In this document: in pieces, positions 1 through 4,908 of the stretch
Layout of the letters: every line of letters begins with the position of its first letter
Numbering within the stretch: the stretch's first letter is position 1
Assembly: GCA_019308525.1 (NCBI GenBank)
Contig: JAFDIC010000306.1
Span: 1 to 5,153, forward strand
Direction: 5' to 3'
Origin: Deltaproteobacteria bacterium
Lineage (GTDB): Bacteria; Desulfobacterota; DSM-4660; Desulfatiglandales; HGW-15
Length of the DNA stretch: 5,153 nt
Translations under genes and position numbers: made by a program
Notes under the pieces: generated by a model
Databases searched by the model: none
What the model saw: only the letters and a program-made list of their open reading frames with translations
Told to the model about the DNA's origin: nothing

Positions 1-1
1 C

Positions 2-52
2 ATGGCATCCGTTTTAGAAAGAACCCCTCTGCTGGGAGGAGAAAACGTATAG
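2..52 (+). CDS. 3' end of an upstream gene, product unknown (partial)
   Basis: An open frame enters at the left edge and ends at a TAG at 50-52. The readable tail is MASVLERTPLLGGENV. The stop shares its G with the GTG start of the next gene (TAGTG), a one-base overlap typical of translationally coupled genes in an operon. The frame could in principle start at the ATG at 2, but a 16-residue gene is less likely than the end of a longer one. Sixteen residues are too few to name a family. The call rests on the stop/start overlap and on the absence of a gap before the next gene. Confidence 0.4.
   Translation: MASVLERTPLLGGENV
35..41 (+). promoter_or_regulatory. Shine-Dalgarno site fixing the GTG start at 52
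   Basis: GGAGGAG lies 10 bases before the GTG at 52. The frame stays open upstream to the window edge, so this site, the overlapping TAG and the N-terminal domain boundary together choose the GTG. It lies inside the end of the upstream reading frame, consistent with coupled translation. Confidence 0.6.
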
Positions 53-1272
53 TGAACACGACGCTTGGTGGAATCAGGGTCATTGAGTTGGCCCAGTACA
101 TCTCGGGGCCCTACTGTGGGATGCTCCTTGCCGGATATGGTGCCCGGGTGACAAAGATCGAAGCTCCCTTGGTTGGGGACATATCACGGCGATGCGGTCC
201 ATTTCCCCAGGACATACCCCATATCGATAAAAGCGGCCTATTCCATTATCTGAACCGCAACAAGCTGGGCATCACACTGGATGTGCGAAAGGCTACCGGC
301 CGAGAAATCTTTTTGAATCTGATTCAAGAGGCCGACGTGCTTGTTGAGGATATGCGCCCTCAATTGGCCGCGGATTTGAAACTTGATTTTGCTCATCTGA
401 AAGAAGCTAACCCCAACCTTGTGGTTGTTTCCATTACACCCTTTGGTCAGACGGGCCCCTACAAGGATTACAAGGCCTATGCCATCAATGCGAGTGCTTT
501 GGGGGGCATGAGCATCATCGTGGGCGAACCAGGGCGTGAGCCCTTGACTCCCCCCTTTTCATTGGGTCATTTCCAAACCGGCATAATTGCCGCCAACGCC
601 ATCATGTTTGCACTGATGGCCAAACAGGGAGATGGGAAAGCCCAGCATATCGACATCTCGGAGGCCGAGTCATGGGCCATTTTCCATACCGGGAACGTGG
701 TCTCGGCATTCATATACAGCGGCCGAAAGCGAACCCGCACGGGGCATCGGACCTATGCTCCCTATCCCTATACGCTCTTGCCCTGTAAAGATGGGTATAT
801 TTCCATGATCGCCCTGCGCGGTTCGGAATGGAAGCGATTTCTTGAGATTGTCGGAGAGGGCAAAGTGCCGGAATGGTATGCATCGGATGACCGATTCAAG
901 GATCGCCTGAAAGCAGGGGTGGAATATGCCGATGTGCTTGACAATCTCCTGGCACCGTGGCTGTTGGCTCACACCAGGCAAGAAATCTTCGATCTCTGCC
1001 GGGAAAAACATGTCCCCTTTACGCCGGTGAGAAATATGAACGAGGTGGTTAATTGCGAGCACCTGAATGCAAGGCAATATTTTGATGAGATACGGTTCCC
1101 TGGGACAAGATCCTACAAATGTCCTGGGGCCCCTGTCAGATTCTCAAAAACTCCGTGGCTCATGACCCAACCCGCACCAAATTTGTCCGAACACAGCTAT
1201 GAAGTTTATTGTGAATTACTTGGATATTCGAAACAAGAATTGGTGCAATTGCATCGGATGGGCATAATCTAG
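52..1272 (+). CDS. Class III (CaiB/BaiF family) CoA-transferase, catalytic Asp replaced by His
   Basis: The 406-residue product is full length for class III CoA-transferases, which move CoA between acyl-CoA thioesters and carboxylates in the cytoplasm as interlocked dimers. Visible family marks are the N-terminal GIRVIELAQYISGPYCGMLL (residues 7-26, with Gly19-Pro20), GARVTKIEAP (30-39), the CoA-site segment NRNKLGITLD (68-77), SITPFGQTGPYKDY (127-140), the helix and turn ending QHIDISEAES (198-207), LPCKDGYI (243-250), and the C-terminal LLGYSKQELVQLHRMGII. The family normally has the catalytic Asp in a D-x-x-x-G motif (Asp169 in formyl-CoA transferase). Here the matching stretch is H-F-Q-T-G, giving His173. 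It may therefore be a non-catalytic subunit or have altered chemistry. The start is GTG, supported by GGAGGAG at 35-41, and overlaps the preceding stop. The family is certain; the substrate is not readable. Confidence 0.93.
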   Translation: MNTTLGGIRVIELAQYISGPYCGMLLAGYGARVTKIEAPLVGDISRRCGPFPQDIPHIDKSGLFHYLNRNKLGITLDVRKATGREIFLNLIQEADVLVEDMRPQLAADLKLDFAHLKEANPNLVVVSITPFGQTGPYKDYKAYAINASALGGMSIIVGEPGREPLTPPFSLGHFQTGIIAANAIMFALMAKQGDGKAQHIDISEAESWAIFHTGNVVSAFIYSGRKRTRTGHRTYAPYPYTLLPCKDGYISMIALRGSEWKRFLEIVGEGKVPEWYASDDRFKDRLKAGVEYADVLDNLLAPWLLAHTRQEIFDLCREKHVPFTPVRNMNEVVNCEHLNARQYFDEIRFPGTRSYKCPGAPVRFSKTPWLMTQPAPNLSEHSYEVYCELLGYSKQELVQLHRMGII

Positions 1273-1335
1273 GGGTTGAGGGTATGTAAAACATCTTGCA
1301 TGTTTGAACCCGAATTTCGCAAGACTCTTGGGTAG

Positions 1336-1353
1336 GGGATCGTTTACGATCCC
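1336..1353 (+). repeat. Perfect 7-bp hairpin, GGGATCG-TTTA-CGATCCC
   Basis: GGGATCG (1336-1342) is separated from its exact reverse complement CGATCCC (1347-1353) by the loop TTTA. No T-run follows, so it is not a classical intrinsic terminator. It sits 64 bases after the first CoA-transferase stop and could be a 3'-end stabilising or processing stem. Its 5' arm overlaps an alternative stem with 1394-1402. Confidence 0.6.
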
Positions 1354-1436
1354 AAGTTCTTCACAATATTGGGTGCTTGTAGGCCTAAGGGCTCTCCTAC
1401 CCTTGCCGAAGGTCTTCACCTGGGAAAAATACTTGC

Positions 1437-1462
1437 CTGCCGCTTTCTACCTCGGCCGGCAG
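1437..1462 (+). repeat. Inverted repeat CTGCCG/CGGCAG
   Basis: CTGCCG (1437-1442) and CGGCAG (1457-1462) are exact reverse complements around a 14-base loop, 53 bases before the ligase start. It could be a leader hairpin or a protein-binding dyad; six base pairs alone are weak evidence. Confidence 0.3.
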
Positions 1463-1515
1463 TTTGAGCTATCCTCATCCGAATATAGCGGTGCATTGCG
1501 AGCAGGGAATAGGAA

Positions 1516-3075
1516 ATGAACACAACTGAATTCTTGTACATTGCTACTTCCATATGTCCGCACCGGAACTTTATTGTCTTTGAAGGCGAGCAGATTTCCT
1601 ATGCCCGGTTCAACGAGAACGTGAATAGATTCGCCAATGCGCTCAAAAAATTAGATGTTCACAAGGGCGATCGTATCGGAATGCTGCACGTGAATTGTCC
1701 TCAATACATAGAAGCTTACTTTGCAACCGCCAAGACCGGAGCAATTTTTGTTCCCCTTAATTTCCGGGCCAAGGCAGATGAATTGACTTACATGATCGAC
1801 AATGCCAAGGCCAAAGTTCTACTGGTGGGCGCCAGATATCTTGACATGGTGCGGAAAATCTTACCGAATCTGCCTTCCATCGAGACATGCATCAGTGTGG
1901 ATGCGGGTGGGACTGAGCACCCTTCCTATCAGGATCTGATGAATTCATCCGGTTCGGAAGAGCCAGCAGTTGATATTGATGGCGATGATATTACGCTTAT
2001 CATGTATACAGCAGGTACAACAGGAAGACCGAAGGGGGTTCCATTGCGCCACAGTAGCTTTACTTCCTATGTCCTGGAGAATGTTGACCCGGCCGACCCT
2101 GAGGTTGAAGAGCGTAACCTGCTGACCGTACCGCTTTACCATGTAGCTGGTATTCAGGCGATGGTGACGGCGGTTTATGGGGGCCGAACACTGGTGCTGA
2201 TGCGTCAATTTGAAGTCAAGGAGTGGCTCAAGACCGTTCAGGACCAGCGGGTCACACGCGCGATGCTTGTGCCGACAATGTTGAAATGGATCATTGATGA
2301 CCCTGAATTTGAGGCCTATGACCTGTCGAGCCTCCAGGTTATCACTTACGGTGCGGCTCCCATGCCGCTAAGTATCATAAGAAAAGCGGTCAAGGCAATG
2401 CCGGGAGTGCAGTTTATCAATGCTTTCGGCCAGACCGAGACCTCTTCAACCATAACGGTTTTGGGCCCGGAGGACCATGTCATTGACGGTACCCCTGAAG
2501 AGCAAGAAAAGAAACTGAAACGCTTGGCCTCTTCCATTGGGAAACCCTTACCGGATGTTCAGGTGAAGATAGTCGATGATCAGGGTAACGCTTTGCCTCC
2601 CAACCAGGTTGGAGAAATTTGGGCCAAAGGGCCTCGAATTATGCGGGGCTATTGGGGTGATGAGGGAAAGAGTACTGCGGTAATCACAAAAGACGGTTGG
2701 CTTCGAACCGGGGACAGGGGGTGGATGGATGAGGAAGGATATGTTTATCTGGCTGGGCGAAGCGATGACATTATAATACGGGGGGGAGAGAATATTTCAC
2801 CTGAAGAGGTGGAGGAAGTCCTCTGTTCACACCCGAAAGTAGAGGAAGCGGCTGTGATAGGTATCCCGGATGCGGAGTGGGGCCAAGAGGTGAGGGCCGT
2901 CGCTGTCACCAAGAAAGGAGAAAACGTTGATTCAGATGAGATCATAGAATACTGCCGACCCAGGTTAGCCGGTTTCAAGAGGCCTCGATCTGTTGTCTTT
3001 GTCGATTCCTTGCCGCGCAATCACATGGGAAAGGTATTAAGAAAGGAGTTGAGGGCAAAATACGGTCAGCCCTGA
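1516..3075 (+). CDS. AMP-forming acyl-CoA synthetase (CaiC/FadD-like acid:CoA ligase)
   Basis: This 519-residue cytoplasmic enzyme of the ANL superfamily activates a carboxylic acid with ATP to an acyl-adenylate and then to the CoA thioester. All core motifs are intact. The P-loop is YTAGTTGRPKGV (164-175, Lys173; Ala replaces the commoner Ser). TYGAAPMP is at 277-284 and the adenine/AMP motif NAFGQTETS at 302-310. DGWLRTGDRGW (393-403) carries the ribose-binding Asp400. The hinge region GRSDDIIIRGGENISPEEVE spans 414-433, and PRNHMGKVLRKEL (500-512) carries the catalytic Lys506. It looks fully active. The ATG at 1516 starts just before the domain; CAGGG at 1503-1507 is a modest ribosome site, and the AGGAA touching the ATG is too close to serve. 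Length and motifs fit medium-chain, aryl or carnitine-type ligases; the substrate cannot be chosen. Lying beside CoA-transferases, it likely primes the pathway with the first CoA thioester. Confidence 0.95.
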   Translation: MNTTEFLYIATSICPHRNFIVFEGEQISYARFNENVNRFANALKKLDVHKGDRIGMLHVNCPQYIEAYFATAKTGAIFVPLNFRAKADELTYMIDNAKAKVLLVGARYLDMVRKILPNLPSIETCISVDAGGTEHPSYQDLMNSSGSEEPAVDIDGDDITLIMYTAGTTGRPKGVPLRHSSFTSYVLENVDPADPEVEERNLLTVPLYHVAGIQAMVTAVYGGRTLVLMRQFEVKEWLKTVQDQRVTRAMLVPTMLKWIIDDPEFEAYDLSSLQVITYGAAPMPLSIIRKAVKAMPGVQFINAFGQTETSSTITVLGPEDHVIDGTPEEQEKKLKRLASSIGKPLPDVQVKIVDDQGNALPPNQVGEIWAKGPRIMRGYWGDEGKSTAVITKDGWLRTGDRGWMDEEGYVYLAGRSDDIIIRGGENISPEEVEEVLCSHPKVEEAAVIGIPDAEWGQEVRAVAVTKKGENVDSDEIIEYCRPRLAGFKRPRSVVFVDSLPRNHMGKVLRKELRAKYGQP

Positions 3076-3115
3076 TCTTCGTAGTAAATTCTTTGAATAG
3101 GAGACATTCATAGAC

Positions 3116-3235
3116 ATGGCAAGTCAAGTTGGAAAAAGATACGTTTGCACGGTATGCGGCGCAGAATTTATCGTGACCCGTGGGGGGGAGGGGGAGCTGA
3201 GCTGCTGCGGGAAAAAGATGGAAATCAAGAAATAG
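3116..3235 (+). CDS. Desulforedoxin-like Fe(Cys)4 mini-protein 1 (39 aa)
   Basis: The 39-residue product MASQVGKRYVCTVCGAEFIV... ends in SCCGKKMEIKK. Cysteines 11, 14, 30 and 31 form the C-x2-C-x15-C-C pattern of desulforedoxin, with the same spacing as the Desulfovibrio gigas protein (36 residues, as I recall it). It also has the Gly after the first pair, the Gly-rich turn (Gly23, Gly24, Gly26) and CCGxxM after the second. Desulforedoxin is a homodimer with one rubredoxin-like iron per chain and carries single electrons; the same fold forms the N-terminal domain of desulfoferrodoxin. Here it stands alone, with no superoxide reductase domain. AGGAG at 3099-3103 lies 12 bases before the ATG. 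It starts 40 bases after the ligase stop, so it is probably co-transcribed. A zinc-bound structural role is the main alternative. Confidence 0.88.
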   Translation: MASQVGKRYVCTVCGAEFIVTRGGEGELSCCGKKMEIKK

Positions 3236-3244
3236 TTGAAGATG

Positions 3245-3265
3245 GGATTCGGCAGGAATCCTTTT
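3245..3265 (+). terminator. Weak hairpin with short T-run between the two desulforedoxin genes
   Basis: GGATTC (3245-3250) pairs exactly with GAATCC (3256-3261) around loop GGCAG, followed by TTTTA. The stem has only six pairs, half of them A-T, and the T-run is short. It could partly attenuate, or act as an mRNA processing or stability stem, rather than fully terminate. Confidence 0.3.
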
Positions 3266-3311
3266 ATGTTGCCAGGGCTCCAGTATTCTTTCAATCCAGA
3301 AACCCAACCTT

Positions 3312-3318
3312 AAGGAGG
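3312..3318 (+). promoter_or_regulatory. Strong Shine-Dalgarno site for the second mini-protein
   Basis: AAGGAGG is a near-perfect anti-16S match 11 bases before the ATG at 3330. It is the strongest ribosome site in the window and is good evidence that the 46-codon frame is translated. Confidence 0.75.
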
Positions 3319-3329
3319 CACGCGCTCAG

Positions 3330-3470
3330 ATGGCCCAGCTTGGAAAAAGGTATCGTTGCGGGACATGCGGAACAGAAGTGTTGTGCACAAAGGCCGGAAA
3401 GAGCAATCCGGAATGTTGTGGAAAAGAAATGCAGCTTCAAGAACCCAGGCCCCTAAAATCATCCGATTAA
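3330..3470 (+). CDS. Desulforedoxin-like Fe(Cys)4 mini-protein 2 (46 aa)
   Basis: The 46-residue product begins MAQLGKRYRCGTCGTEVLC and contains PECCGKEMQLQ. Ligand cysteines 10, 13, 29 and 30 keep the desulforedoxin spacing. It differs from mini-protein 1 in having a fifth cysteine (Cys19), a Lys/Ser/Asn/Pro stretch instead of the Gly/Glu-rich turn, and a polar C-terminal tail of about ten residues (EPRPLKSSD). By hand alignment the two share 18 of about 38 positions, including GKRY, CG-x-E and CCGK-x-M, so they are paralogues, probably from a tandem duplication. The likely role is single-electron transfer in the cytoplasm, perhaps as a distinct partner or a heterodimer with mini-protein 1. 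It starts 94 bases after that gene and has its own strong ribosome site. Confidence 0.86.
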   Translation: MAQLGKRYRCGTCGTEVLCTKAGKSNPECCGKEMQLQEPRPLKSSD

Positions 3471-3486
3471 TTATGCGACCCAAAGT

Positions 3487-3671
3487 TGATGGCTTCGGAA
3501 AAAGTCCAATTTCTCCGTTGCGCTTCATCTCGTTGTGATTTCCTGTCCCCTTAGGCGGGGATTACACGAGATTTGCGCGCTCCCGATGGCGGGATTTCGC
3601 AGGCTCAACTTGAAGCTTACTTGAAGCTTTTTACTTCGCCATATCGATTTCGACTTTTTGCGAGGTCACTA
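3487..3671. mobile_element. MITE-like element with imperfect 20-bp terminal inverted repeats
   Basis: The left end TGATGGCTTCGGAAAAAGTC (3487-3506) and the reverse complement of the right end at 3652-3671 (GACTTTTTGCGAGGTCACTA as written) match at 15 of 20 positions, with the inner AAAAAGTC perfect. The roughly 185 bases between them hold no credible gene but several small inverted repeats (CCCC/GGGG at 3547-3560, TCCCG/CGGGA at 3581-3594) and an 11-bp tandem repeat. From memory, the ends resemble a palindromic intergenic repeat (GATGGCTTCGTAAAAAGTC...GACTTTTTACGA) dispersed in Desulfobacterota genomes; I cannot verify this here. No target-site duplication is evident. It fills almost the whole gap between mini-protein 2 and the next CoA-transferase, so it may affect expression of that gene, for example as a transcript-level hairpin. 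Confidence 0.6.
3608..3629 (+). repeat. Tandem 11-bp direct repeat (ACTTGAAGCTT x2)
   Basis: ACTTGAAGCTT at 3608-3618 is followed immediately by an identical copy at 3619-3629, inside the inverted-repeat element. Each copy contains the palindrome AAGCTT. It looks like a local slippage duplication within the element. Confidence 0.75.
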
Positions 3672-3681
3672 GATTGCTTAA

Positions 3682-4899
3682 ATGAAATCAACGCCCGGTC
3701 AAAGTGCACCACTATGTGGCATCCGCATCCTGGATCTGGCCGATGAAAGGGCCAGTTTTGGCACCAGGATAATGGCGGATTTGGGTGCGCGCGTGATCAA
3801 GGTGGAGATGCCCGGGGGTGATAGCTCCAGAAACCTGGGCCCCTTTTTGAAAGGGAGATCCCAATCCAAGACCAGCCTGTCATTTTTCTACAACAACGCC
3901 AACAAGCTTGGCATCACTCTAAATCTGCGAAGTAAGGAAGGCAGGCGAATCTTTTTGCAATTGGCAAAGAGAACAGATGTCGTGGTAGAGACCTTGCCCC
4001 CCGGTTTCTTGAAACAGCGGGGTCTGGATTTTGAATCTCTCAGGGGCGTCAATCCGAGGCTCATCTTAGTTTCAGTGACCGGCTTCGGACAGGGCGGTCC
4101 GCGAAGAGACTATCAAGCCTGCGACCTGGTACTGTCGGCCTATGGCGGGCAGATGTATGTGAGCGGGTCAGAATCGCTAACCCCGCTCAAGGCCTTCGGT
4201 AACCAATCCTGCTTTGCAGCATCTTTGTTTGTGGCGACCGCAATCCTGCTGGCATTGAGGAATCGATCCAGGACCGGCGAAGGCGAGCACATCGACATTT
4301 CCATCCAGGCCTCCGTTACGGGGACCCTGGAACACGTAATGCACCGTTATTTTGCAGAGGGGATCATTGACCGCAGGAAGGGGAATCTACACTGGAACGA
4401 AGATTTCTGCGTGCTGCCTTGCAAGGACGGTTTCATCCAGGTGACCCTTTTTCAGATGTGGGATACCTTGGTCGAGTGGCTGGACGCAGAGGGAATGGCA
4501 GAAGACTTGAAAGATGAAAGATGGCGGGATGAAGGCTATCGGCGGGAACACCTGTCCCATGTAATTGAAGTTCTGAAAAAATGGACCGCAACCCATACAA
4601 GGGGTGAGATTTATGAGCTTGCACAGTTGATGCGGTTTCCATGGGCTCCTGTTCAAAGGCCAGGTGAGATTCTCGAATGTCCCCAACTCAAGGCCCGCAA
4701 CTTCTTCGTTGAACGGCAATGCCCGGAAACCGGAATCACCTTCAAATATCCCGGTATGCCCTATACAAGCAGCCTCCGATTGGATCTCCCGGAGGAGCCC
4801 GCGCCGCCTCCCGGTGAGCACAACGAAAGAATCTACCGGCAGGAGCTTGGATTTTCGGAAAAAAAACTAAAACGTCTTTATGAACGCAGAGTAATATAG
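3682..4899 (+). CDS. Class III (CaiB/BaiF family) CoA-transferase homologue with degenerate active site
   Basis: The 405-residue product is full length for the family. Recognisable segments are GIRILDLA (13-20), MADLGARVIKVEMPGG (31-46), NNANKLGITLNLR (71-83), LILVSVTGFGQGGPRRDY (127-144), RTGEGEHIDISIQAS (197-211), LPCKDGFIQV (245-254) and the C-terminal LGFSEKKLKRLYERRVI. Two features are odd. The usual A-G-P-x motif after the first strand reads A-D-E-R-A-S-F-G and is one residue short. The D-x-x-x-G catalytic site aligns with C-F-A-A-S, giving Cys177 in place of Asp. It may be a non-catalytic subunit or use different chemistry. A TAA directly before the ATG (3679-3681) rules out an upstream start, yet no good Shine-Dalgarno site is seen; GAGG at 3662-3665 is 16 bases away. 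The next transferase gene starts 9 bases after its stop, so the two may form a heteromer, as in two-subunit transferases such as BbsEF. Confidence 0.92.
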   Translation: MKSTPGQSAPLCGIRILDLADERASFGTRIMADLGARVIKVEMPGGDSSRNLGPFLKGRSQSKTSLSFFYNNANKLGITLNLRSKEGRRIFLQLAKRTDVVVETLPPGFLKQRGLDFESLRGVNPRLILVSVTGFGQGGPRRDYQACDLVLSAYGGQMYVSGSESLTPLKAFGNQSCFAASLFVATAILLALRNRSRTGEGEHIDISIQASVTGTLEHVMHRYFAEGIIDRRKGNLHWNEDFCVLPCKDGFIQVTLFQMWDTLVEWLDAEGMAEDLKDERWRDEGYRREHLSHVIEVLKKWTATHTRGEIYELAQLMRFPWAPVQRPGEILECPQLKARNFFVERQCPETGITFKYPGMPYTSSLRLDLPEEPAPPPGEHNERIYRQELGFSEKKLKRLYERRVI

Positions 4900-4908
4900 G
4901 GAAGAATC

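Larger units (their letters stand above)
1273..1515 (+). other. 243-bp intergenic spacer with inverted repeats
   Basis: No convincing gene or sigma-70 promoter is seen here. It holds a perfect 7-bp hairpin at 1336-1353, an alternative long-range stem pairing 1330-1338 with 1394-1402, and an inverted repeat CTGCCG/CGGCAG at 1437-1442 and 1457-1462. A plus-strand frame stays open from a TTG at 1304 to 1519, but it has no ribosome site or recognisable domain and overlaps the next gene's start. The spacer may carry a leader or attenuator for the ligase gene, or be the remnant of a repeat element. Confidence 0.5.

Noticed and set aside
1464..1489. Possible promoter TTGAGC ... TATAGC before the ligase gene
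   Set aside because: The spacing is only 14 bases and both boxes are poor matches to the sigma-70 consensus, so it is not supported as a promoter.
3145..3456. 103-codon plus-strand frame over the mini-protein region
   Set aside because: It is out of frame with both desulforedoxin-like genes, has no ribosome site and an arbitrary composition, and the cysteine-pattern frames explain the region better.
3116..3470. One split desulfoferrodoxin or rubrerythrin gene
   Set aside because: Each frame holds a complete Fe(Cys)4 motif with its own start and ribosome site, and no superoxide reductase or ferritin-like sequence lies between or after them.
3310..3528. 72-codon minus-strand frame opposite mini-protein 2
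   Set aside because: Antisense shadow of the 3330-3470 gene that runs into the inverted-repeat element; no domain and no ribosome site.
3356..3538. 60-codon plus-strand frame overlapping mini-protein 2
   Set aside because: Its ATG lies inside the real gene in another frame, and it ends inside the repeat element with no recognisable content.
3487..3671. CRISPR array or tRNA gene in the 3471-3681 gap
   Set aside because: There is only one 11-bp duplication with no spacer-repeat periodicity, and no cloverleaf arms are found.
4387..4821. 144-codon minus-strand frame inside the second CoA-transferase
   Set aside because: It lies fully antisense to a well-supported family gene and the translation shows no domain.
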